From CADEDH01 sp039029735 (GTDB taxonomy: Bacteria; Actinomycetota; Acidimicrobiia; Acidimicrobiales; SZUA-35): DNA of 64,000 nucleotides. Every line of letters begins with the position of its first letter. Position 1 is the stretch's first letter. The notes below the pieces were generated by a model. The model was given only the letters and a program-made list of their open reading frames with translations. It was not told where the DNA came from and did not search any database. The DNA lies in contig JBCCFL010000002.1 of NCBI GenBank assembly GCA_039029735.1, forward strand, positions 1-64,000, written 5' to 3'. This document shows, in pieces, positions 18,338 through 33,552 of the stretch. The translations under genes were made by a program, and so were the position numbers.

Positions 18338-20566
18338 ATGCCCGATCCCGGGGACTTTGTCGTCGTCGAGGCCAAGCTGCGGCCACCACGTGTGCTTCCG
18401 GGCGCGGTGATGCGCGCCGCCCTCGCCGGACGACTGGATGCAGGATCGGTCGGGGCTCTTCGAGCGGTGATTGCGCCCGCGGGGTGGGGGAAGTCCCAGC
18501 TCATTGCCCAGTGGCTGGCCGAACGGCAGGGGCCCGTTGCCTACGTCGCCGTTGATCCGGCCGACCGCGATCCCACTCGCTTCTGGCGGCACCTGCTCAC
18601 TGCAATCGGACGATGCGGTGTCGACATCGACGATCTGATCCACCGGTTGCGAGCGCCGGCACTTCCGCTGGAAGCCGAGATCGTCGAACCGTTGGTCGAT
18701 CGGCTGGCTGACCACGACATGACCGTGGTCATCGAAGACCTTCACCTGCTGGAAGGCGTCGAGGTCATCGAGTCGCTCGAGTCGTTCGTCGACATCGTGC
18801 CCCCGGCTGTCACGCTCGCCGTTGTGTCTCGCACCGACCCGCACCTTCACCTACCACGGCGGCGGGTGGCCGGCATGCTGATCGAGATCGGGGTCGGCGA
18901 CCTTCGCTTGTCCGCAGCCGACACCGCCGCTGTTGTCGGTCACACGACGGGCGTTGAGCCCGGGGACGAGATCGTTGGGTCGTTGGTGACAACGACCGAG
19001 GGTTGGCCGACCGGCGTCTACCTGGCCGGACTGTCGCTGCGTTCGAGCGCGGACCCGGCCGGCTTTGTCGAGGGTTTCGCCGGCGATGACCGCCTGATCA
19101 GCGACTATCTCGCCAGCGAGGTGCTGGCGAAGCTCGACGACGATCGCGTTCGCTTTCTCACCCAGAGCGCCGTTCTCACCGAACTCGACGCCGCAACCTG
19201 CAACGAGCTACTCGATCGCGACGATGCGGCCGGCCAGATCGAAGCACTCGTCCGCACGAACGTATTCGTGATCCCAACCGACGAACACGGGCGGTCGTAC
19301 CGCTACCACCACCTGTTCCGCGACTGGTTGCTGATCGAACTCGATCGGCGGGAGCCCCGCACGCGCACCGAGCTCCACCGGCGAGCCGCTCGCCTCTTCG
19401 ATCGTCGGGGCGATCCCCAAGAGGCCGTCGATCATGCCATTGCGGCCGACGATCACGCCTTCGGCCTTTCTGTGGCCGGGCGCGCCGCACCGCGTCTGTT
19501 GCGGGAGGGCGCACTTGCCACCGTCGCGCACTGGGACGACTCCCTCGTCGTTCCTGACGAACACGACGGCCAACTGCGGCGCGCCTTGCTGAGGGCATGG
19601 ATTGCGGTGATCGAAGGCGACGTCGATGCGGTCCATCGCTGGTGTTGGACCGCAGACGCCCACCTCGATGCGCTGGAATCCACCGACGAGAACCGGGTGC
19701 TGGCCGGTGACCGGTCCCTCCTCGTCGGGTATGCCCATCTGCTCGAAGGAGCCTTCGCCAAAGCCGTTGCGGAGCTTCAGGTGGCAGCGCCGGTCGGGGT
19801 GCGGAGGCCGGCTGAGGCAACCCTCGCGTGGGCCCGCAGCGCCGCCCGATACTGGCTGGGAGAACATGAGATCGACGGCTTCCGTGATGCGCTGACGGTT
19901 TCGGTTCGGACCGCCGACATGTTCGCGCTCGTTCTCGTCCGGGGGTATCTGGCGAACTCGCTGCTCGACATCGGGGATCGAACCGGGGCGCAGAGCTCCA
20001 TCGATGTCGCCTTCGAGGTGGCCAGGTCCAATCGGCTGGAGAGCTTCGGCCACATGGCGATGGCGCACGTCGCCCGGGCTCGCCTCAACCTCGAGATCGG
20101 TGACGCGGCATCGGCCGAAGCCGACTGTGGGCGCGCCATCGACCTGGCGGGTCGCCGAGGTGATCGACCCGTCGATGCGCTCGCCCACCTGATGCTCGCC
20201 CGAGCGATGCACGCCGTGGGGCGTGACGACCCCGCTTCGCCCCTACGCCTGGCCCGCCAGGAGATCCGGGCGTTGCCCGACACGGGTCTGCTCCACGAAC
20301 TCGCCGCCGTGACCGAGCGCCAGCTCCGGATGGAGCCGCTCGCCCCGCCGCCCGGCCGGCTACCAGTGCCCATCGAAGCGTTGACCAACCGGGAGATGGC
20401 GCTGCTTCGGCTCCTGCCCGGCACCCTCCGCCAGCGGGAAATGGGCGAGGCGCTGAACGTGTCGTTCAACACGGTCAAGACCTACAACCGGCAGATCTAC
20501 CGCAAGCTCGGTGTGACCTCGCGGGTCGAGGCCGTGGCCGTGGCCCGCCGGCTCGGCCTGCTTTGA
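18338..20566 (+). CDS. MalT/LuxR-type ATP-dependent transcriptional activator
   Basis: 742 residues. The N-terminus has the family opening KLRPPR, Walker A APAGWGKSQL (~43) and Walker B VVIEDLHLLEG (~130), then a winged-helix and TPR-like sensor region (~330-660). The C-terminal LuxR HTH is TNREMALLRLL, RQREMGEALNVSFNTVK, YNRQIYRKLGV. These STAND ATPases oligomerise on ligand and ATP binding to activate transcription. ATG 18338 places the start ~12 residues before KLRPPR, as usual in the family; GTG 18311 is the alternative. It could control the divergent membrane protein, but nothing in the sequence proves that. Confidence 0.88.
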   Translation: MPDPGDFVVVEAKLRPPRVLPGAVMRAALAGRLDAGSVGALRAVIAPAGWGKSQLIAQWLAERQGPVAYVAVDPADRDPTRFWRHLLTAIGRCGVDIDDLIHRLRAPALPLEAEIVEPLVDRLADHDMTVVIEDLHLLEGVEVIESLESFVDIVPPAVTLAVVSRTDPHLHLPRRRVAGMLIEIGVGDLRLSAADTAAVVGHTTGVEPGDEIVGSLVTTTEGWPTGVYLAGLSLRSSADPAGFVEGFAGDDRLISDYLASEVLAKLDDDRVRFLTQSAVLTELDAATCNELLDRDDAAGQIEALVRTNVFVIPTDEHGRSYRYHHLFRDWLLIELDRREPRTRTELHRRAARLFDRRGDPQEAVDHAIAADDHAFGLSVAGRAAPRLLREGALATVAHWDDSLVVPDEHDGQLRRALLRAWIAVIEGDVDAVHRWCWTADAHLDALESTDENRVLAGDRSLLVGYAHLLEGAFAKAVAELQVAAPVGVRRPAEATLAWARSAARYWLGEHEIDGFRDALTVSVRTADMFALVLVRGYLANSLLDIGDRTGAQSSIDVAFEVARSNRLESFGHMAMAHVARARLNLEIGDAASAEADCGRAIDLAGRRGDRPVDALAHLMLARAMHAVGRDDPASPLRLARQEIRALPDTGLLHELAAVTERQLRMEPLAPPPGRLPVPIEALTNREMALLRLLPGTLRQREMGEALNVSFNTVKTYNRQIYRKLGVTSRVEAVAVARRLGLL

Positions 20567-20629
20567 TCAGCGACCCAACGGCACGGCCGGCGGTGGCCGC
20601 CCACCCAGGCGAAGCCGCCGACGGGCTCG

Positions 20630-20770
20630 TCAGGAGTCGGCGAGAATGAAGATCACCCCTGCGATGATCAGTGCCGCCAACCCGGCCAACGCCGGTTGGC
20701 CGTTCTGCAGAGCGATCAGGCCGCCTGCGGCCCACATGGCGATCATCACTGCGCCGCCCACATACTTCAT
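20630..20770 (-). CDS. Small membrane protein (46 aa), last gene of the vWA/PP2C/kinase operon
   Basis: A 46-residue frame, MKYVGGAVMIAMWAAGG onward, with two short hydrophobic segments and the C-terminus ILADS. AAGGAG sits seven bases upstream of the ATG. It lies 49 bases after the kinase gene in the same direction. The kinase itself ends in a similar hydrophobic helix with WLLAD, so the two may pair in the membrane. Function unknown. Confidence 0.6.
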   Translation of the reverse strand: MKYVGGAVMIAMWAAGGLIALQNGQPALAGLAALIIAGVIFILADS

Positions 20771-20819
20771 CTGAGTTCTCCTTGTTGTTCGAGTGTGCTG
20801 TTCGCAGCGGTGGGTTTCA

Positions 20820-22517
20820 TCAGTCAGCCAGGAGCCAGATACCGACGAAGATCGCCGTGAGCACGAGGGCGGCGGCGATGAGCGCGAGGCCGCCGCCGCC
20901 GAGGGCGATCCCCAATGCGGCCGCCGCCGAACCCCCGGCAGCTCGGGCTGCCCACGCCGGACCGCCGTTGTCCACTGCCGGATCGGGCGGGCCGGGCGGC
21001 TGCGGAGCGTTGGCTGGGGCCTGTCCGGAGGCGGGGGAAGGAGGCGGGACCGATCGGCCACCTCGGGGGGGATCGACGCGGCGATGGTTGACCGCAGGTG
21101 TGATCGGCACACCGTGGGTGGCGAGCCACGCCGGCAGGTCGTTGAGTGACGGCACCTGAGCCAGCCGGCACACGTGGCGCAGATGACCCTTGATCGTTCG
21201 GGCGCTGAGCCCGCGGGCTGCAGCTATCTCATCGATGGAGAGGCCGCCGGCGTAGGCCTCGACGGTCTCCCACTGCGTCGGCGTCATGGTGACGCCGCCA
21301 ATGGTCGGACCGCTGGGGCCCGGGGCTGAACCGCCGCCGCCCGGGCCGCGTGGCTGTTGGGGCGGGGGCGGCGGTGTGTGGGGGCCAACGTCGCCCCACT
21401 CGGCTCGGACCTGTTCCTTCGGTTTCGTCGCCCGTTGCCGTGGCGCCCCGGTGCCGGTCGGTCGGCGCGGAGGGTCGGGTGTCGAGGCATGACCGGACGG
21501 TCGCCGTGGGGGCTCGGGGCGAGGGCCCGGCGTTGCGGTGGTACCGGCTCCAGCGGAGGTGTTCCACCAGACGTCACCGGTCGTTGTCGTGTACCCCGAC
21601 CCGGACGCGTCGTCCTTCGTGGCGGTTGGCGCCGTGCCGGCCCGGAGGACGGCGTCGAGATCGGTGGGGGAGAGCGGGTCGGCGTTGCAGCTCTCGGCGA
21701 GGAGCTGACCGAGGTCGGCGACCTCGCCCCCAAGGGCGCGCAGGTCCTTCCAGATCGGCGCGGCGCCACGGAAGTCCTCGTCTCGAAAGATGAGGTTGTC
21801 GCCGTTGTGGTACCGCCACAGCGACGGATCCATCGCAAGGGCTCGCAGCGACACGTAGATCACGAGAGCGGAGAACCAGTCGATGTGTTCACCCCACACC
21901 ACGCCTGAGGTGCGGTCGGGGTGTTGGTAGTTGGGGTGGCCGAACTCTCCCGGAGGTTGGTCGGCAATCCCGGGGATCCACACCCCGTCGAGGTCGATGA
22001 ACCGCAGGCGTTCGTCGTTGTCGACCAGCACGTTGCCGTGTTGGAGGTCGCCGTGGGCCACCCGAGCGGCCCGCAGGTCAGCGATCTGGCGGCACCACTG
22101 TTCGGCCAACGACTCGAGCCGGTCGGGGCTGTCGAGCCGATCCTCGATGGCGGTGGAGAGTGAAGCGCCGTCCACCCAGTCCATCACCACCACGGGATAG
22201 GTCGTGTCCTCCACATCGAGGGCATCGTCGATCCACCGTGCGGCGGCGATCGACGGCATCGTGTTCGACCGGAGATGTTGCGACAGCGCCCGGTAGCGGG
22301 CCTGCCCACCTCTGGTTTCGGTGGTGAAGACCCGAACGGCCTGTGGCTTGCCATCGACGTCGGCCTTGAAGACGATCGCCGTCTGGCCCGACGACAAGGC
22401 TGGCATGCCGAGCAGGTCGGTCTGGAACGCAGCTCGCTGCAAGCTCGGCTCGCGAAAGGTCGCCGCAGCGCGTTGGATCGCAGCCACGTACTGCTTGCGG
22501 GTCGGCCATCCCACCAT
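20820..22517 (-). CDS. Kinase-fold protein with LuxR-type HTH and C-terminal membrane helix (TerY-P-like triad kinase)
   Basis: 565 residues. Residues ~30-270 form a protein-kinase-like domain: GQTAIVFKADVDG in the N-lobe, VVVMDWVDG hinge, catalytic loop HGDLQHGNVLV and metal motif IDLDG. The usual N-lobe lysine seems to be Arg (AVRVF), though I aligned it by eye. A Pro-rich region contains VWWN (21561-21572). At ~455-510 is a LuxR-type HTH (LSIDEIAAARGLSARTIKGHL), then a Pro-rich stretch and a final membrane helix ending IWLLAD. The start overlaps the PP2C stop (TGATG). With the vWA and PP2C genes this forms a TerY-P-like triad, a set predicted from comparative genomics to control stress responses by phosphorylation. 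A kinase joined to a tethered DNA-binding domain is unusual. Confidence 0.75.
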   Translation of the reverse strand: MVGWPTRKQYVAAIQRAAATFREPSLQRAAFQTDLLGMPALSSGQTAIVFKADVDGKPQAVRVFTTETRGGQARYRALSQHLRSNTMPSIAAARWIDDALDVEDTTYPVVVMDWVDGASLSTAIEDRLDSPDRLESLAEQWCRQIADLRAARVAHGDLQHGNVLVDNDERLRFIDLDGVWIPGIADQPPGEFGHPNYQHPDRTSGVVWGEHIDWFSALVIYVSLRALAMDPSLWRYHNGDNLIFRDEDFRGAAPIWKDLRALGGEVADLGQLLAESCNADPLSPTDLDAVLRAGTAPTATKDDASGSGYTTTTGDVWWNTSAGAGTTATPGPRPEPPRRPSGHASTPDPPRRPTGTGAPRQRATKPKEQVRAEWGDVGPHTPPPPPQQPRGPGGGGSAPGPSGPTIGGVTMTPTQWETVEAYAGGLSIDEIAAARGLSARTIKGHLRHVCRLAQVPSLNDLPAWLATHGVPITPAVNHRRVDPPRGGRSVPPPSPASGQAPANAPQPPGPPDPAVDNGGPAWAARAAGGSAAAALGIALGGGGLALIAAALVLTAIFVGIWLLAD

Positions 22518-23245
22518 CAGCGGGCCCGCAGCTCGCAGCGCAACAGGGTCACGTCGTCGTTGACCAACCGGCCCGCGGCCCGCTCGTCTCGCGCGAGCTC
22601 GCACAGCGAGGCTTGATCGACGGTGGCCAGGGTCGCCCACAGGTCACGGTGCTGGTCATGGTGGCCGAGCGCCCACTCGGCCAGCGCATCGGTTGCGGCC
22701 AGGATCACGTCGCCGTCGGCGGCGGGGAACCGATCGACCCGCATGGCGCCGACGGTGCGCTCGATCGAGCGCGTGTCGGTCCCGACCAACTCGGGATGGG
22801 AGCCGAACTCGATCGAGTCCGGAGGAGGGCAGGCGTCGACCAGTACGCCGTCGCGTACGAGGAACACACATATGTCGCCCACGACGGCAGCCTCCAGCAT
22901 CCAGTCGCGCCCCGACCCGGTCAGCGAGACGAGCCCGAGCGTGGCCCATGAACCGCGGTTTGCCACCGCGTCGGCCCACCACGAACTCGCCTCGCCGTCC
23001 CCTCCGACCGGGCCCTGCCACTCCGGCTGACGGCGCCGGAGCCAGCGTTCGAATGCGGCGGGCTCGCCGAGCGGAAACGGCTCTCGGAGCCAGCCGGCCG
23101 TCAACACACGAGCCCACTCGCCCGCTCCGATCGCCGACGACGCGCCGTCGGCGATCGCCGCCCGCTGTCCTGCTTCGTCGTAGGCGAACCCGTCCTCCCA
23201 CTCGACGTCGGTGGAGCCCGCCTTGGGCGCCCACAACGCGCGCAT
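22517..23245 (-). CDS. PP2C-type serine/threonine phosphatase-like protein
   Basis: About 242 residues from ATG 23245; GTG 23284 is possible but overlaps the vWA gene. AIADGASSA matches the first metal-binding DG motif of PP2C, ATDALAEWAL matches the second (usually D-G), and NDDVTLL the third (DN-type). The domain is short and somewhat divergent, as in other triad phosphatases, so the exact metal set is uncertain. It would remove phosphate from targets of the neighbouring kinase. Stop and kinase start share TGATG, so the genes are translationally coupled. Confidence 0.75.
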   Translation of the reverse strand: MRALWAPKAGSTDVEWEDGFAYDEAGQRAAIADGASSAIGAGEWARVLTAGWLREPFPLGEPAAFERWLRRRQPEWQGPVGGDGEASSWWADAVANRGSWATLGLVSLTGSGRDWMLEAAVVGDICVFLVRDGVLVDACPPPDSIEFGSHPELVGTDTRSIERTVGAMRVDRFPAADGDVILAATDALAEWALGHHDQHRDLWATLATVDQASLCELARDERAAGRLVNDDVTLLRCELRAR

Positions 23246-23261
23246 GGTGACAGCCACTGCG

Positions 23262-24104
23262 CTAGGCCCCCATGGCGTCGCCACCGCGCCCGCTGTCGGC
23301 CCCGACGTGTTGGGTCGACGTGCCGATCTGGAGGAAGTTGACGATTGAGGTGATGTCGGCGTTGAACACGAAGCCCCGCGACCCGCTGGTGACGGCGTGT
23401 CCTTCCATTGCCGCGAGCTCTTGCATGAACCCCGGCAACACGCTCGACATGTCGAACATCGCCTGGGCGTACTCGCTTGGCATCGCCGTCGCGTTGTCGG
23501 GGAACCACAGCGGAGCGCCGCCGGTCGATGAGATGTTCACGTTGAACACGAGTGCGGCGCCGTCACTCGTGCTGAGCGAGCCGAGGCGTTCGGCCCACAT
23601 CCGCGGATCACCGTCGGTGGCCGCACCATCGGAGATGTTCACGATCACGGGCGGGAAGGAGTCGGGGTGGCCCTGGACCCACCCGGCTACGAGGCGTCCG
23701 GCTTGATCCATGGCCGCCGACATCGGAGTCGGGCCATCGTTCACCGCTTCGAACCAGATCGGGAATCGGGTGCCGTCGGGCCGATCCTCGACCCGCACCG
23801 GGTTCTGGGCGATCTCGTCGATACCGATCAGGTCACGCCCGGTGAGCGCCCCACCCCAGGCCGGGCCCACGTGGCCGCCGTAGCCGATGACCGCCAGGTC
23901 GTAGTAGCGACGGGGCAACTCGTTCGGATTCTTCACAGAGCGGATCACGAGTTCGTAGATCAGATCGTTGACGGCCTCGGCCAGCGCCTTGGCCTTCGAC
24001 CGGTCGGCCGCCCCCGCCGCTGGTTCGATCATGGAGTACGACTGATCGATCAAGAACACGAAACAGGCGGGATGATCCCGGTCGACTCGGCGCTCGTAGC
24101 TCAT
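23262..24104 (-). CDS. TerY-like von Willebrand factor A (vWA) domain protein
   Basis: 280 residues. A vWA domain fills most of the protein. The MIDAS metal site is visible: FLIDQSYSM (DxSxS), the threonine in DGPTPM, and NISDGA (third aspartate). The start at 24104 has GAGGAG upstream and overlaps the previous stop (ATGA). TerY-type vWA proteins are thought to scaffold complexes with metal-dependent adhesion, together with PP2C and kinase partners. No signal peptide is seen, so it should be cytoplasmic and could dock on the membrane proteins of this operon. Confidence 0.85.
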   Translation of the reverse strand: MSYERRVDRDHPACFVFLIDQSYSMIEPAAGAADRSKAKALAEAVNDLIYELVIRSVKNPNELPRRYYDLAVIGYGGHVGPAWGGALTGRDLIGIDEIAQNPVRVEDRPDGTRFPIWFEAVNDGPTPMSAAMDQAGRLVAGWVQGHPDSFPPVIVNISDGAATDGDPRMWAERLGSLSTSDGAALVFNVNISSTGGAPLWFPDNATAMPSEYAQAMFDMSSVLPGFMQELAAMEGHAVTSGSRGFVFNADITSIVNFLQIGTSTQHVGADSGRGGDAMGA

Positions 24105-24652
24105 TGGATGCTCCTCGGGTCGTGAGGCGGGTGGTGGTCGGTGGTCGGGCTGAGGGCTGGATGGCCGATCGTGGCCGGCCAGGGCTCGTCGTCGGCGACG
24201 TGCCACCGGTTGGCGCACGACAGGCACTCGTGCAGTTGGGGTACGTCTGTGCGCACGATCTCGAAGCGGCCGCAGAACGGGCACTGCGGTCGGCGACTGG
24301 CGTCGGAAGATCGGCGATAGCGGGCCAGCGCCAGTGGTTGCGCGACGGCGCTGAGCGGAACCGCGGCCGCGGCTGGTGCCGTGACCTCCGCCGTTGTGGG
24401 TGCCGCCGAGGGCGCGGACTCATCCCAATGAACCGGTGACGTGGTGGCCTCGCCGGGAGGCCCCGGCAGGGCCGCGGGTGCCACCTCTTGGGTGTCGGCG
24501 TGGGGCCACCCCAATGCGGCCGCCGCGGCAGCCGCCATCACCAGCAGTGCCGGCCCGAAGGCGATGCGGTCCAGCGTGGCGGCGGCAGCGCCGCACACCA
24601 CGAGCGCCACCACGGTCGAGATCACGAGATCGACCACACGACGCCGGCTCAT
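24101..24652 (-). CDS. Membrane protein with C-terminal zinc ribbon
   Basis: 183 residues. Two membrane helices at ~7-27 and ~32-49 are followed by a Pro/Ala linker and a C-terminal zinc-ribbon (CPFC near 127, then CLSC about 20 residues later). The tail is His/Pro-rich. Its ends overlap both neighbours by ATGA. With the helices near the start, the ribbon should be cytoplasmic. It may recruit a partner of the vWA/PP2C/kinase group. No family name is recognised. Confidence 0.7.
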   Translation of the reverse strand: MSRRRVVDLVISTVVALVVCGAAAATLDRIAFGPALLVMAAAAAAALGWPHADTQEVAPAALPGPPGEATTSPVHWDESAPSAAPTTAEVTAPAAAAVPLSAVAQPLALARYRRSSDASRRPQCPFCGRFEIVRTDVPQLHECLSCANRWHVADDEPWPATIGHPALSPTTDHHPPHDPRSIQ

Positions 24653-24864
24653 GAGCCGGCCTCCTGCGCCGTGGTCGGCGGAGCGACCTCGGTGGTCACA
24701 GGTCCACTGTCGGGTTCGGTGGTGCCGTCGGTGGCGATGCCCTTCGTCGGTTGTTCCGATTCGGAGGCGGTCCCCGCGGCCGCCACCCACGCAACGGTGA
24801 GCCCGACGAGGCAGATGAGCACGGTGCGGAGCACGGCGTTGCGGGCCACGGACGCTAGTTCCAC
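24649..24864 (-). CDS. Small membrane protein (71 aa)
   Basis: 71 residues with GTG start inside the end of the previous gene and a stop overlapping the next start (ATGA). One membrane helix (~13-30) is followed by a polar Thr/Glu/Ser tail. Tight overlap on both sides supports that it is real. Function unknown. Confidence 0.65.
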   Translation of the reverse strand: MELASVARNAVLRTVLICLVGLTVAWVAAAGTASESEQPTKGIATDGTTEPDSGPVTTEVAPPTTAQEAGS

Positions 24865-25073
24865 CAGTTCGCTCCCGGCTCGGGCGTCGAGTCCGAAGGA
24901 TGCTCCGATGATGATGGCGATGACGGCGCCGCTGTCGGCGTGGTGGGTGGCCCCGAGACGTGCTCGTGGCTGGTGACGTTGCCGACGATGTCTCGGCGCC
25001 TGACGATCGAGTGGCTGCCGTCGGCCTCGACGAGCAGTCGCCCGTCATCGTCGTACTCATAGGTCCGTTTCAC
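24855..25073 (-). CDS. Small YD-like protein ending in NWWN (72 aa)
   Basis: 72 residues from GTG 25073, with a GGAAGG-type site upstream. It opens KRTYEYDDDGRLLVEADG, a single YD-repeat unit like those of the large protein just upstream, then a Pro/Ser/Thr tail ending ANWWN. It starts 16 bases after that gene's stop. It may be an extra repeat split off the large protein or a partner carrying the shared W-W motif. No signal peptide or helix. Confidence 0.6.
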   Translation of the reverse strand: MKRTYEYDDDGRLLVEADGSHSIVRRRDIVGNVTSHEHVSGPPTTPTAAPSSPSSSEHPSDSTPEPGANWWN

Positions 25074-25089
25074 CGTCCCGCCTTCCGTC

Positions 25090-30609
<5,520 letters not shown>

Positions 30610-30616
30610 CAGGGGC

Positions 30617-30643
30617 GTGACGTGCGACGTCACGATGTGACGT
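30617..30643 (-). promoter_or_regulatory. Triple half-site palindromic operator upstream of the YD-repeat gene
   Basis: Three alternating half-sites, GTGACGT, ACGTCAC and GTGACGT, are separated by three-base spacers (GCG and GAT), giving two overlapping perfect palindromes. The same layout occurs at 33514-33540 upstream of the gene at 31427-33481. A shared regulator is inferred. Confidence 0.6.
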
Positions 30644-30698
30644 ACGCCGGCTCCTCAGCTGCGAGCCGAACCGCCCTTTGTCCGGCTCGCGGGTGCGG

Positions 30699-31426
30699 CT
30701 ACTCCCACCAGTTCGATGCCGGCTCTGCCGAGGTCGACGTCGGCGGGCTCGGTGGGGCCGGCGGGCTCGGCGGGTTCCAGTCCGGCGTGATCGGTTCGGG
30801 GGTGAGCGGGCCGGCGTCGACGAGGCCGGCGGCTTCCGGTCCGAGCCCGTCCACGCCATCGTCCAGACCCTGAACCGCGGCGTCGAGTGGGCGCTGGTCG
30901 ACCACCCACGCGGCGCCCCTCCAGACGTACCACTCGCCGGAGAGTGCCCCGGGTGATCTGATGAGCCCGTCGTCGGTTACGAGCAGGCATCGAGTGAGGG
31001 CTGCCTCTGCGTCCCACATGGGAAGCCTCCCGGCCCGGTAGAACTCGCGGCACATCTGGACGCTCCGTTCGAGTGCCTCAACCGGCCCGACCTGGTCGGG
31101 GCCGACGGTCTCGGCGCTGGCTGCGGTGCTCGGCGCCATCGTGATGGGGAGAACGGGAAGCACACAGGGATAGCGCCCTTCGAGCCGGTGCGGGCGGGGG
31201 GCGTCGCTCCAGCCGGTCGGGCCGAAGTGCTGCCAGCCTCCCCCCGGATCGGGTCGCCACCAGCCGAGTTCGTCGTCGCGAAAGATCAAGAGCTCGCCGT
31301 ACGCCGACTCGAACCCGAACGGCAGGAGGTACAGCCCGGTCAGCTCATGCAGCGATGTATCCCCGAACCAGCAGAGTGAGACGCGCACGGGATCCCCGGC
31401 GTCGGTTACCACGTCGTCGCCGATGA

Positions 31427-31430
<4 letters not shown>
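30699..31430 (-). CDS. Uncharacterised protein ending in NWWE
   Basis: 243 residues from ATG 31430, which overlaps the upstream stop (ATGA). The globular part (~1-180) has many Trp residues, including LGWWRPDPGGGWQHFGPTGW, and no family I recognise. A Pro-rich tail ends SNWWE (30702-30713). No signal peptide or membrane helix, so it is cytoplasmic. Located between the two large membrane proteins, it could be a chaperone, adaptor or cognate immunity-like factor; the sequence does not decide. Confidence 0.65.
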
Positions 31431-33481
<2,051 letters not shown>

Positions 33482-33513
33482 GGCTCAGCCCTCCTCTCGA
33501 ACACAGCGAGGGC

Positions 33514-33540
33514 GTGACACGCGGCGTCACGATGTGACGC
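33514..33540 (-). promoter_or_regulatory. Triple half-site palindromic operator, second copy
   Basis: Half-sites GTGACAC, GCGTCAC and GTGACGC lie with GCG and GAT spacers, the same spacing as 30617-30643. It is 32 bases before the ATG at 33481, in the 71-base gap after the STAND regulator gene. Confidence 0.6.
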
Positions 33541-33552
33541 ACCCGAGAGGAG

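Noticed and set aside
22517..23284. A tryptophan pair (SSWWAD) in the PP2C-like protein as another copy of the W-W docking motif
   Set aside because: It lies inside the folded domain, not in a Pro-rich or terminal segment, and lacks the flanking context seen in the other copies.
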